Source of the DNA: Hymenolepis diminuta
Lineage: Eukaryota; Platyhelminthes; Cestoda; Cyclophyllidea; Hymenolepididae
Direction of reading: 5' to 3'
Assembly: GCA_900708905.1 (NCBI GenBank)
Contig: CAADRB010000024.1
Location: 1,274,723-1,338,722, forward strand
DNA length: 64,000 nt
Part shown: positions 26,901 to 39,085 of the stretch, piece by piece
How positions within the stretch are numbered: the first letter of the stretch is position 1
Layout of the letters: every line of letters begins with the position of its first letter
Notes under the pieces: generated by a model
Databases searched by the model: none
Seen by the model: only the letters and a program-made list of their open reading frames with translations
Told to the model about the DNA's origin: nothing
Made by a program: the position numbers and the translations under genes

Positions 26901-29900
26901 ATTCTTAAAATTGTCTGTTAGTTGCCCAATAAGTTATGGCATAATTTCACAAATTTAGAAAGCCAAGATCCAGCCCTAAGTAAGTCAGTGATAATTAATA
27001 CCCGCGATGTTCAGATTTGATTGATAGATAGCATGTCACCTCGATGCATAAGCTCCTTTTAATTTGCCAAATATCGGTGTATGTATATATATATATATAG
27101 TAGGTATAACTAAACTTATTGATTTTGTATGCAAACATAATCGCATCAGAATTATTCCCAGTTTATGTAAATGAGGAGGATTTTTATTATTACTTATCCC
27201 TATGCACAATACCTCGTTAGCGCTTTTGTTTCTTGCTTGATGTATTTGAACCTAAACCTCCATGGATGAGAAATAATCAAAAATGATTGTCTTTATTTTA
27301 AACTGATGAGTCGATTTTCACGCGACTTTTCACTTAAACAAAGTCATTTTGAATTCATTTTTTTACAACTACTTGCAAATCTTACTTTTTTGCGTCCGTA
27401 AGGTGCAAAAAGTGAAATCAATTTAATTATGACCTTCAGATAATTGAGATAAGCAAATGGTAAATAATAATCATGGAGAGTACAGCAGACATTATTTTTT
27501 TCAAGGGGGAATATTTGATAAAATATTTTTCTCCACATTGACGCCTCTACCCTTCATGCTCGGCTCTATTCGTATAACTTCATAATATTGTCACCACCAA
27601 CAGAATCTAGACTTCTCTGCTTTATTACTGAGGTTACACTACGGCTATACATCCTCCGATTTAGATGGATGAACAGATAAGACCTTTCGCTCAAAATTTG
27701 TCTATGTGGATCCAGATCAGTAAGAAATGTTTGGTCAGCCAATAGTTGCAGCAGAGGCGAGATTACATTGTCATACACGAGAAAGGAAGTCAGGAAACTT
27801 TATTCAGGTGCACTGTAAATATCCGATTCGGTTCGCCAACAAAATTTTGAAATGACTAATTCATTTAATAAATGTCAGACTTAAAGTTCTGCGTTTTGAT
27901 GATTTAAGGTAGTTTTCACTCGCGTGTGTGCGTATAGAATAGGTTATGGGAGTTTCACAGTGGATATAATAATGCATTATTATCATTCATATTACAAATA
28001 TAAATTTTAAGATTAGATCCAGTGTTCGTTTTAGGTTAAGAAAACTTCAGTGGTTTTTGTTGTGAGACTGTTGTGCAATATTATCGTGTTCTTACACACG
28101 ATACGAGTGAAGCTGTTCTAAATTGAATTCTCTAAGTCTCCTGTTCATTTCCGAATGATAATGTTACTTTGATTCCGTGAATGTCATGCTATCCTTCCTC
28201 GGATAACTTACTGGCACTACTACTAGGTACAGAATTTATATTACAAGAGATTTTTCACTGGTGGTATTCGAACCCTTGCTACTGGCTTGGTTGACTGCAT
28301 TCTTTATAGTTTGCTCTAGTGTTATTGTTCTTGACAACGAAATATATTGTATATTGAAGTAAACTCATATCCTACTTCACGTTAATAGAAAAGCGTCAAG
28401 AACATGTTTGAACATTTGTAATGTTTTTTTTGCAGTTCCACTTTTATTTCTATCATCTCCTCTATGAATAGGTTTAGCAGGGGCCACTTATTAGATTGGC
28501 AAGTTTGTTTGACGTTTTTGTTTAGTTACTATAAATTGTTTAACGTTGTATTTACGGAAAATCGATGGCAATAAAAAGGACACTGTTGATTTCTCATTGG
28601 TACACATACTTTAAGTTAAATTTTGTTTAAAGCTGACTAGTTATTAATTACCAGTACTCTCTTTGGGCGTGAAGAATCTTGGATCACTTCCGATCGAGAA
28701 AATCACATTTAAGTAACATACTTCGGCAATTATTGCAGCATTTTTATTTTGACTTCTCTTCTCTTTAGGTGTTTGAGTCCAACGCGGGGGCTCTATCTCC
28801 ATATCTCTTCAAAACTTTTGCCTTTCCCTATCTCCAGCGAATATACAAGGAAGTTCGCGAGTGTCTCCTGGCAAGACACAATTACACTGAGAAAGATCTC
28901 CCACCGATAATCATGTTCGCCAAGGACGGTCACTATGCCCTGGTGGATCTGGCTGCTGTTGGATTCGAAGTCATCGGCTTGGATTGGACTATGGATCCCG
29001 CAGTGGTCAGAAAGCTTGTCGGTGTAGATGTAACTCTACAGGTAAAAATCAATTTTCAAGGACTCAGGACTTAGCTCTTGACATATTTATCATTACCTAT
29101 TCATGCATAGAGAAAATATGTATTTGTAGAAATAAGTATATCAGTAAGAAAGAATATTTAGGATATTTAGTAGTATTTCCGAACCTTAAACACTTGTTGG
29201 CTCTTTCTCCATGTCGGGAGTAGGTTCTCATAAAATGGTAGAACACAGTTGGGTGGTTACATAATGTAATAACGTTGAGGGTCTATTGGGACGACATCGA
29301 TCGAATAGATGGAATAAGTCAAGTCACTCATGTCGTCAAATCAGTTCGGAGGTGGTAGGCAAGCCACCCCCAGTTTATTTACTAGTAAATTAGGTTTATA
29401 TATAATTCATTTATCTGTTGAACGTTAGTCATGTCTCGTTGTCGGTGTCTCGACCTGATGATAGACACTCGTTTAGGTATCTATGTTCAAACACAAACAT
29501 ACAACGGGACCACCCTTGAACACTGTAGTGGAGATCTTATCGTCAGTAAATCATTTCTAATCGCTAGATGATGGTAGACGTCTTCTGGCTATAGCACATA
29601 GTGTACCCATTCTAATTGCTTTGTAAGCTTAAAAACATACCCTTCTGGCTCATCATGACGGTCTCATATGTATCACTGATACCTATTTCGACCCCATTAA
29701 TTTTGATGTTCTACTACACTCTAACGGAACTACATGTCTGCAGGTTAATGAGTTCATGCTTTGCTGTTTTCTGTCACCTACTTTGTAATAACTCCCGTCA
29801 GAATACGCTAATCTTGAGTGTTACTGGATGCTAACGTCATAGTTTCAAGTTCCCTCTTATCTAACATAGTATACATCTATGTGATTTTACATAATCGTTG

Positions 29901-31847
29901 GTACTTCGTTTCATAGTCCCTCTATTCGGAAAAGGTCGAAAATTTACAGTATCTAGTATTGTAAAGACTTGCTACCTTAAATTTTGTCAATTCTAGTGTC
30001 TCCCCACCGCGTTCTGTTTGCGCGTATACATATTATATGAAATGTTTAGGTTGATTTCTATTATTCTTAAAGATTCCAAAGGAGGATACCAAGGCAGATG
30101 TTCTGTGCTTATCTAACTGTATATTTCCAATTTGACCTTGGAAGATTGTATTTGTTCTCCCAATATCCACTGGTGTTTTATTCCTTTATACTGTCACTCA
30201 TTTATAGTTTTGACTTAAACCGCTAATCTTTGGTGCATTTGAGTTCAAAATAGTAAATGCCGGTTTTCAGAATATTTTATTACATTGTTTATTGGTATTG
30301 GTCTTTTCAATTAATTTTTGTTTTTCTAGAGCCTGACTTTGTATTTTGGTCACTTCTCCTAAGTCAGAATAATTCTGAAAGGTGCTTTCTATTTCACCCC
30401 AACATAAGGTGGGCATTCGGTGTGCGGTATGTTTTAAGTAGGTTTGATTGTTTCACGATTAGGAATGAGATGGAATTTTGAAGTCATTTGAAATGGCCAT
30501 CCATTGCTATCATAATCGTAAGAAATTTCATTTGTAAAATCAATCAAGCTACTGGATTGTACCTGTTTTTACAATCTGGAGTAATAGTTATGTTCCAGTA
30601 GTTGGACTTTGTTGTCATAGTGATATTAATAAAATGTGCTGCTTATTAAGTTGTTTAAAGAGTGTTCATTTCTTTATTGTTAAACTCAATCGTCCACCTC
30701 TGTAATCCTTTTAGAGGTATTTTAAAATTAAACATATCAAGTGATTAATTTTATGATTAGAGTGGGGAAGTATGGCTATCATTAGAAAATTTTTTTGAGA
30801 GTTAAATGAATGAGATTTTATTACACGCAACTTGAAAGGTGACGTGTCCTTTTCATTCTCGTTAGCACCGTTTTTAACTTAGGTTTGGGAGAAAGGGTTT
30901 GAAAGTGTTTCTTTTTTATATTTCCGATATACCATCCACTGGTTTTGATACTATGTTGGTTTGTGGAAATGTTTCGCTAATTTTCATCACAGCATTTGTT
31001 TTAGGATTCTTTATCAGTAATCTCTACTTTGTGCTTGTTTAAATCGTCAATTAAGGAGCGCGTTTGACCTTCTTCTAGAACGCTAGCGAAAATAACCGAG
31101 AAGTTGAAATTATTAGGGTAGAGTTTTAAGCAATTATAAAAATGAATCCGATGTTATTTCTTGACCACATCCTAAATTATGCTTTTTAATCTAGTTTGTT
31201 CTCAAGAAAGCGTTCGCATAGGTTGGTGTAAGCCGATGTATCTTATTTGTAAGTCACAAAGTACGTTAGAAGTAGGCCCACAATCTACCTAGCCAAACGG
31301 AAGCGCGCACGCCTGCACACAGTGGGCCAATGGAGATGTCGAGTGGTAGGAAGTCATCGTGGCCATTGATTAGATAAGGAGATATACTTAGCGTCATGCC
31401 ACCCGCTCGTGGTGGAGGTTCGTGGCCATGGGCAGTTTAGCCGCTCCCTCTCACTATTTCTACTCTTGATATTCCTGGGCCTTTTTTATCTTTCAGATAT
31501 TTTATAAATTTTATAACCTTTCAATATTAACTTACCTCATCTACATGATCTATTTAGACCACAATTTCTACGATAGCTCGAAACGGATCATAAATTATGT
31601 TACCCCATAGCGGACCTCACCTCTAACTTTTGTTACTTAGGGGAATCTTGATCCTTGCGCGTTGTATTCTTCGAATGCAGACTTGGAGAAACGCGTGGAG
31701 GAGATGCTGAAGAGCTTCGGAAGTATTGGTGGGAGCCACATGCATATCGTAAATCTCGGTCATGGAATTTATCCCGATGTTGACCCTGAAAAAGTGACCA
31801 CTTTCGTGGAGACTGTGCATCGACTAACTGCGAATGAGAATTATTAG
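23950..31847 (+). CDS. UROD: Uroporphyrinogen decarboxylase
   Basis: Four exons: 23950-24213, 24277-24645, 28769-29041, 31641-31847. All junctions are phase 0, giving 370 aa (human 367). The enzyme removes four carboxylates from uroporphyrinogen III to give coproporphyrinogen III in cytosolic haem synthesis. Family signatures are present: [13 protein letters not shown] (substrate-binding Arg33 and Arg37, equal to human 37 and 41), FSDILVVPQ (Asp82, human Asp86), [13 protein letters not shown] (Tyr160, human Tyr164), FAKDGH in exon 3 and NLGHGIYPD with the conserved His343 (human His339). No active-site residue is missing, so the gene looks functional. The first intron is 63 bp, the next two 4.1 and 2.6 kb. 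AATAAA signals lie at 31941 and 31990, about 95-145 nt after the stop. Confidence 0.97.
24646..28768 (+). other. UROD intron 2 (4.1 kb)
   Basis: AT-rich with only short chance frames. It has a small TA repeat at 27084-27099. No gene or recognisable transposon was seen. Confidence 0.7.
29042..31640 (+). other. UROD intron 3 (2.6 kb)
   Basis: Contains the dispersed repeat at 29265-29597 and a G+C-richer island at about 31270-31470. Nothing else was recognised. Confidence 0.7.
29265..29597 (+). repeat. Dispersed ~330-bp repeat, copy A (possible solo LTR)
   Basis: Closely similar, in reverse orientation, to 61163-61478. Shared words include TAACGTTGAGGGTCTAT, AGATGGAATAAGTCAAG, GGCAAGCCACCCC, TCATGTCTCGTTGTC and TCTAATCGCTAGATGATG. 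Similarity starts at TGTAATAACG and stops at CTATAGCA in both copies, so the unit has TG...CA ends as LTRs do. No target duplication is obvious. Confidence 0.75.
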
Positions 31848-33564
31848 GCAATGATCATGACGACGACAGCGGTGTTAATTCAGAATCCGCCCTATTTTCA
31901 TAACGTTCTTAGGGCCTTTAATCATTTATAATATTTATTTAATAAATTGTTAGTTAATATAATTGTGCTCTTATTTAATGTGTATCGCGAATAAAATTGA
32001 GTCAAAATATTTTTTTGCTTTAAATCCCTAAAATCCTATTTTAGAGGAGACGTAACAATTAGAACTAAGATTATCATTAAAGAAAAACTGTTCTTGATCT
32101 TATAAGCCCCAAACATGTTAAAAGGAGGCTCGCAACCTTGCTGGCTCCTACGATTTTCTTCCATCTTTCTCTTACTCTCCCGAATTCCCGTAGTTTATTG
32201 AATACACTTTGGCCTACGCAACTTCCCACGTTGTACTTTTTGAACTGTCGTCTATTGTTGCTAGTTACCGGGTCTTGGTAATTACGCCTATAGTATCAAC
32301 CAATGTTCTCCCTTTGGAGATGAGTGATGACTAAAGGATGTGTGAATAAGATACTTTATGGTGCTTGGTGTTCATCGTTCGCCTGGTGAAGTGAATAATT
32401 AAGATACAATAGATGAGTCCTTTGTATTATTGAACATCAACACTATTATGCAACTGAAAAGCGTGCACGAGAAGGAAATGACTACGCGAAACCCCAGTGT
32501 CATCCCGATTCTCCCTTCTTGGGATGTTGATATGATGAAGTGGGTTTCCGCTGACTTCTTGATTCTCATCCTTACTGTTTCTTTCCCTCCTATTAAAACC
32601 GAGCTGTTTTGTGTTTCTGTATGATTCCCGTTGTTGTAAAAGACAAAACAAAGCTCCATAGCCTCAGTGTTTAAGTTGAATGCATTCTGTCTTAGCCTTC
32701 TCTCCGACTCTAGTAACATCTAGTGGGAGGACATATCATAGCAGAATCAAGTCTAACTTGAGTGCTAACTTCTTGATTTGTCATGAGAAATGAATAAATA
32801 AAAGCGAATCTAGACTCATTTAGCTCCGTGCGCAGGCCATACTCGTTTTCCCCCTAATTCGTATTCGGGACTTTAAATTTTAATTATTTGGGCCGAGTGT
32901 GTTTTCAAGATTGGAGTTTAAAAGCATTGTTATTTTTTATTTACATATATGCAACGTTTCAGATTAGAGTCGAATTAAATGCATTTGAATTTGAAGTTAT
33001 TAAATGCCTAATTCCCTTTTATCCCTGCAATATATATCTATGTTTTAATAATATTTGAGTGAGCGGCATTATAACATAAATTTTCTGATTTAAGCCGTGA
33101 GAAGAATCCATATGATCCGGTTTTCACAGGTCTAGTAATAAAATTTAATAACTGAAATGACATTGCCACCTAATTCGATTTCAATTGACAGAAATGGTGA
33201 AGCCAACAAAGAGAAGAAAAATATGTGAATATTATTGTTATTGATGCAACAGTTGAAGTGATCTTTACGAAGCTTCAGAGTTTGTGATGGATTTAGCCTC
33301 TAAATAGTTAGCTTAATCCTGCGAACTCGATCGCAGCTACAGAGGAATTTATCCAGATTTCTCACTCCTTTAGGACTTTTCTCCAGTCACCTTATGAGAT
33401 AATTTAACAAGTCGCTATTAATTTAATAAAACGATTATTAAAAAGGCCAGTTAATGTCCTCACTGAGTGAAATCTAGTGAGTCCTTATTATCTTTGGCCA
33501 TTAAAGGAGAAAGCGAAATGGCATGGTGGACATGAAATCAGTTAAGAATTTGCATTTTAGTGCA
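31848..33564. other. UROD 3' flank and intergenic sequence
   Basis: Holds the UROD poly(A) signals. A moderately open region at 32399-32719 on both strands has no recognisable motifs. Nothing else was identified. Confidence 0.5.
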
Positions 33565-34590
33565 TTAGAACATGGAACAGTGTAATGAATATTCATGAAA
33601 TCGATTTGAGCAGTGCAATAATAGAGCTTTAACTTCTTCGAAGGCTGTTACAGCTTCGGTGAGAAAGGAGAAATTGGCCTTCCTGGACTTTAATAGTTCT
33701 GTGAAAGGAAGAATCTCCACTGTAGAATTGGGAAGAAATCGGCGGTAAAAATTTGTCATGCTTAAGAACTGACGAAGTTGTTTGTGAGATTTTGATTGTA
33801 GGAACTGTTAAATCTCTCTTATATTTTTGTCGTTTGATCGGAAACACTAGGTATGATTAAGAAAAAATAGGGTATTTTGTCCGATTTCGCTTTTGGGGAG
33901 ATCTATGGTGAGACCATGGAAATTTAGTCGTCCAAAAACAATCTCCAAATGCTTCTTCAGTTTTCCCCGACACTAGAGTGTCATCGATATAAGCAAAAAT
34001 AAAATGGAGACCATGCAATAACTTCATCGATAAAACTTTGGAAGGTTTGGGCTGCATTTCATAAACCAAATGGCATTCGAAGGAATTTTAATAGACCAAA
34101 TGGCGGTCTTGGGAATATCGGCTTCAGCCATAGGAATCCGGTTATAAGTACGGACAAGATCGGTTTTGGAGAAGATCCTCTTATTCCAGAGATTGGATGA
34201 GAAGTCTTGTATATTAGGTATGCGATTGTTGTCCGGAACTGTGATCAAATTGAGTGCACGGTGGTCTGCGAGGATGTCAATAGTCACATCTACTAGGGGC
34301 CATGTGGGGAGCAGATGACCAATTACTGGAAAAACGACAAATAATACCAAGATCAAGTATGTTGAAGGATTTCCGAAAAATTTCTTAAATCGCCTTTGAA
34401 CGATATTTGTTTAATTCGTTTTGATAACAAATCATCTTTATGTCTGCGTATTCGCTTAAACGGTTTCACTTGGAGATTGTCGATTAAGGGATTGTATTTG
34501 CCACTTTCGTGATAACTTATTTGTTTCATCGGTAAAAATGGCGAGACTCTTGTAATATACCTGCTCCCGTGCTTCTCTTCCTGCATTTGC
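33565..34590 (-). mobile_element. Broken Ty3/gypsy pol (reverse transcriptase to RNase H start)
   Basis: The minus strand carries reverse transcriptase motifs in order across shifted frames: SSNWSSAPHMAP, FSKTDLVRTYNRIPMAEADIPKT, FLRMPFGL followed by NAAQTFQSFIDEV, then FAYIDDTLVSGKTEEAF with the catalytic YIDD box. Next come TNFYRRFLPNSTVEILPFTELLK and AFEEVKALL, typical of the RT-RNase H linker of Ty3/gypsy elements. Several stops and frameshifts make it inactive. No integrase or flanking LTR in the same orientation was found, so it is a fragment. Confidence 0.85.
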
Positions 34591-35450
34591 TACTTATCTT
34601 ACTCGCTTGAATCCCCTCATTTTTGCTTTATCAATACATTGTGGCCTAACAATATTCTCGGTCTTCTGTTTCTGAACCCTGTCTGATTTTCGCTAGCTGC
34701 CGGTTATTAGCTTCAACTTCTACAAATTGGTGGCCCTGTGGAGAGCACGATCATTCTCGATAATAAGAAACGGTGTCTGGGCAGGTCCGACAGTAGTGGC
34801 TGAAACCGTTAGTGGGTGTTCGGGTAACCATCTTTTCCTTCAAGACTGACACTTTGGCATATCTTATCTGATCGGTTTTGGAGCGGAGATTTCCTACCTC
34901 CTTCTACTTTCGCTGACTGAACTTCGTCAAATCACCTCTTCATCCTAGTAGCTGTCAACGACTCTCCCATTAAGATTTATAGCCAGAAATCTGTCACCTT
35001 GGACTTCACAACCTTTTACTGGATTGTCGTCATCGCTGCCGTCTCCGAACCAAGCCTTGACACTGATTTCCTTTATCAGTTCGGCCTCCTTCCTGATCTC
35101 AGCAGGAAAAAGTTACTTGACTCCCTAACAAACTTTCATTCCACTAAAGACAGTGAAGGGACAAGCAATATGCTATTGGAAATTCAGCAGAGGTTCAGCA
35201 GCTGGTGTAGGTTGGCTTGAACAAGAGCGTTGACTGAAGCGGTGAAGTTTACATCCAAATCGTCATTTATTAGGCCCGTTACTGTGCAGACACACGCTTG
35301 TCATGCACTGGCTCTTATGCTTTCCTCCCATCCCCCTTGTTCCTTGTTTCTCTTACACGCTTGAATCCTCATTGCGGTTTTGTCAATACATTTGGCCTAA
35401 TCAACTCTTGGTGTTCTGCTGTAGAACTGTTGTTTTCGTTGTTAGCTGTT
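34590..35450 (+). mobile_element. LTR-protease-LTR remnant of a Ty3/gypsy element
   Basis: Two related LTR 3' ends lie at 34597-34683 and 35352-35435. Between them a plus-strand frame (about 34943-35217) reads AVNDSPIKIYSQKSVTLDF, then AAVSEPSLDTDFLYQFGLL and RKKLLDSLTNFHST, then a stop. This is the C-terminal part of a gypsy retropepsin (VAxVxxPILGxDFLxxFGLLVD pattern). The upstream DTG active site is not visible. RT, RNase H and integrase are absent, so the internal part is heavily deleted. It stands head to head with the minus-strand RT fragment that ends at about 34,590. Confidence 0.7.
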
Positions 35451-38330
35451 CCAATAACAATAGCAGCAGCAGTATAAAGCTCTTTAAAGTATATTAACTG
35501 GTGAAAGCGGCAGGGAAAATGTAAAATTTTCACACCATAAATGATCGGATTTGTGATTGGACATCTTTTCTGCACTTCAAATCTTCTTGATTTGAAACCC
35601 ATGGAGCTTTTGTTGCATATTCAGAGCTACATACAGGACCCCTGAAGACTCCGGAGAAAGCATATCTGATCTATTACACGTCGTTTAATATTGCATCAAT
35701 TACAACCGATTAGTTCGACAAACTAGACGCATTTAAAGACAGGTTGAGGTCAAATATACTCAAGTTGAGTTCAAAATGTGGTCCGAAACTGGTAGCTCAG
35801 ATGCTACAGCTTCTAAGTCTCTAGCGGACACTATACAAACGAGTCCTAGACTAAACCTTAGTAATCCCCTTAGGAGTATTTTTAGCTGCAGACAAGTACA
35901 ACTAGTCTCTAGCTAGACTGCGTCCAAGGTAGTGAGAAGACAGGCACTGTGGAGAGGAGAGAATTTGCTGCAGTTGATTAGCATTTATAAATACAGTCAA
36001 CGCTGGGCTGCACGAATATTGTTCGCTAATTGTCTGGGAGGCCTCTGTATGCACGTCCGCACTTGCTCCATACGCGATCGGTAGCACGTCAACATTTTCC
36101 AGAATGTTCTAGCTAGCGCAAGACCCTTTTGGCAGTCTTGATAGCGCTGTGTACTCCACGAGTTGGATTGCAATTTAATATCAAGTGGTGTTGTGCAGTG
36201 AGTGCCTATTAAAAATCACTTGCTTTCACTGAGTCTAATTACTTGAATTATGGCTTATTTATGTACGCTCCGAAATTTTCTATTCTTAAGACTTGAGAAA
36301 AGAGTTGATATATTTCACAATTTCTACTATAATCACATTTTCAATTTAAAGGTATGGCAGATTTAAAATAAATTCAAAAACCAAGTAAATTGTAATTATT
36401 TATTATTCAATAAATCAAGCCACACCTAGCTAATTGAGTTGATAAGAAAAATTGCTACCATGCTTTATTATTGTGCTCGAAGTTCAAGCCTATAGTTCTG
36501 GCTATCTCACATGCTACCCAAAAATCAGTCAACTACACTTTTAATAAAATTGTTATTGACTACCATTCTTTTTAGTCAGTGGTAAAATTCAAGAGATTAT
36601 TCGAGCAGGCATCCAGATGGTTACTTTCATGCACATTGTGATATACAATCGAGAGAGACCGAAGAGAGGAACAGTTTAGTTAAAAAATTCATCCTGAAGT
36701 TTACTCAACTTTTCCCATTCTTCGATGAGCGAACTTCCTATGATCTCATGGAGGAATGAATGTTGCTGACTAGCGAAAATGTACCGTCACACAATTTGTA
36801 TCATAAGCAAAATGGCTGAAATGTTCTTGTATCCTAGAAGGGGAATGAAGGTAGAAGAAGAGAGCAGGGGAAATAACTAGGGAATCTCTTGAAAATCTCC
36901 AAGAAAACGTTGAATTGGTGGCTGATTATGATTGTGAACGTCATCTAAGGAGAACTAGATGATTCCATTGAAGGTATCCATTGAAAGAAAAACCGAGGAA
37001 TGATAATTGCATTCTAAAAGTATGATTCTTTACTCCCTTATTTATTTATTATTCTATTAAATTTCCTTATCTGAAATTAATGTAAAACCTTTGTCTGATA
37101 AAGAGTTCGGATTCGAAATTACTATGCTTAGTTCATCCGATCCCGTGAAAATCAGTTAGTATTCAGTGCGATATTTTGGGAGAATTGCACTAGACTTAGA
37201 CATAACACGTTTTGAATAAATTGGATCTCAAGTTATAAGTGTGATCTCAAGAAGAAGGCTTCTTCACCTCTCTAGGGTCACAATTTAATTTAAATGAGAT
37301 AGCAACACCTATGGAGCTGAACAGCAACCTTTAAGGCTCCGACCCATTTAAAATGTCTTGAATTCTGTTGAAATAAAATCTGTCTAAAGTCAATCCTCTA
37401 TTACGGTCTTTCTACAAGGTGTTAAGAGTGCTTGATAAAAATAGACTTAAGGCTCTCCTTAAAGCTGCCAGAAGACTGATCTTAGGATGGCGTAATATTG
37501 AAGAACTGGCTCAGTGTATCCCTCATGGCAACTTCACCTTTCGAACGCTATGAAAAGTCATGTTGGCTATTTCCTTCTAACGCTTCTTTTTTTCATCAGA
37601 TACCAGGGCGCGTTAGAAAGAAAGCGTATACAAGAGCAGGGTTGTGGCTAAATTATCCAACAGTGTTGATTCCAGTCTCCAAAAGCGTAAATTTCTATCT
37701 TAAGAAAATTCAAACGAAAACCGTAAAGGGCGAAGCTGTAGGAGATTTTTGCTGTCATTAGGTACAAAGGTCAACATGGGCTACCGGTACCCACTTTTCG
37801 GCTGTCTTAAGCTTTATAAAATGTATCCGAATATCATTCACAATGTTGGCATTAGATTTAATGCAGGCCTCTTCAAAGGATTTTTGAAAAAAACAACGGT
37901 GCATATTCTTCTGACCTGAATAGTGGGGAGGCAAAAATTGTATATCCCAGGGACCAAATCGCCATTCGGTTTTCCCTAATTTATATTCTCCCAGCTTCAA
38001 TTTTGCATTCCCTTGTCATAATAATACAAAGCATTTTTAAAAACAAATCATTATGAAAAGGATACATTTTTGTTGTTCCTCGTCTTGAGATCAGTACTTT
38101 TTAGTCTCAGGCGTCATTTTACCCCCAAAATGCCGGACTTTTGCAGTAGCCACTAAATTTTCGCCTGGAATTTTCAATTAAAAAAACCGGACCTTTCCAC
38201 ATGTCAGTTGATTTTGTGCCGAGAAGAGAATTTAAATTTAGACCAAATATATCATTAATTATAATTTGTTAGTATTAATTTTAAGCGTTAGGAGCAAATT
38301 AAAGTTGGCTGCCGGATTTCTCTTTTTAAC
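35451..38330. other. Intergenic, no assigned gene
   Basis: A stretch near 35640-36180 is richer in G+C than its flanks and may be another decayed repeat. Frames at 37498-37761 (plus) and 37758-38000 (minus) have no recognisable domains or convincing splice context. Confidence 0.45.
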
Positions 38331-38333
38331 TTT

Positions 38334-38486
38334 GAATATGTCGACGAATGGACACATTGAAAAAAGCAAGCCGTCGTAGAAGGTGGAGAGACTATTGGAG
38401 ATGATAAAACAAAACTCAAAGTTAAGTGGAAAGGATATAATGGGGAAGAACCAGGAACAATACTAGAATCTTATGCACCAATTTGA
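38334..38486 (+). pseudogene. Decayed chromodomain fragment
   Basis: One frame reads EYVDEWTH, a stop, then KKQAVVEGGE, and later KLKVKWKGYNGEEPGTILE before a stop at 38484-38486. The order EYxVE ... VEYLLKWKGYxxEExTWEP is the chromodomain pattern of HP1-type proteins and of chromovirus integrases. The internal stop and the loss of the second aromatic part (TWEP to TILE) show decay. It could come from an HP1 retrocopy or exon, or from the tail of a gypsy integrase. Confidence 0.5.
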
Positions 38487-38939
38487 CCAGAGAGATGTTA
38501 GCGTGATGGAGGATTGCTTAAGAATCTCAAGTGGATAAAGAGACCAGAGATACACCGTTTATTTCTCTTCTTTTATAATCCCAAACTATTCATCTTGTCA
38601 CACTCTTTTCTTTGATTTTGTTCTTTTTATGATTTTAAAATCAAATTCCCTGGTATAATAAAAGAGTAATGTCTAAAAGTTGACCTTGATATGGATTGTA
38701 CGTAAAGTGATTAATCAAATCGTCTCAAATATATCAATATGTATATTGTTAACAGGGTTACTGTTTTCTCTGCTCAGAAATAGTGCCGAGAGGCCGAGAG
38801 AATACATTCACACTGAATGGTAGGAAAAATTTCCAAAAAGCACAGAGGGGTGAGGTTAACTGAATAATTGTTAAGGAATGAGGAATGGAAGGGAGAACGA
38901 AGTAGAAAAATTGGCGCCCAGACATTGACTTGTAAAATT

Positions 38940-39011
38940 ATGACCGTGTACCGAAACGTCATATTCCTCTCCTTAGCGGTACTCGTGCATTTATCACCGA
39001 AGGAGTATATC
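38940..39011 (+). CDS. Possible signal-peptide exon (24 aa), unrecognised
   Basis: From ATG 38940 the frame reads MTVYRNVIFLSLAVLVHLSP followed by KEYI and a good donor, ATC|GTAAGG, at 39012. A basic start followed by a hydrophobic core is typical of a secretory signal. No downstream exon could be joined with certainty; the open segment at 39636 lies across an assembly gap. Speculative. Confidence 0.25.
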
Positions 39012-39085
39012 GTAAGGATTTATGTTTTCCGCGTCACAGATTTCGAATGTTGTATCAAGATTATTATCACTGTAGATAAAAATAA

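Noticed and set aside
28261..28285. tRNA-like B box on the minus strand (GGGTTCGAATACC)
   Set aside because: No A box and no cloverleaf pairing upstream; most likely chance or a decayed SINE end.
29455..29461. CTGATGA in the dispersed repeat, as in a hammerhead ribozyme core (known in schistosome repeats)
   Set aside because: No GAAA box or closing stems at suitable distance, and copy B reads GTGATGA at this place.
31623..31851. Minus-strand frames over the last UROD exon
   Set aside because: Antisense shadows of a well-supported exon.
35789..35805. tRNA-like A box (TGGTAGCTCAGATG)
   Set aside because: No GGTTCGA B box follows at tRNA distance and no acceptor stem can be formed.
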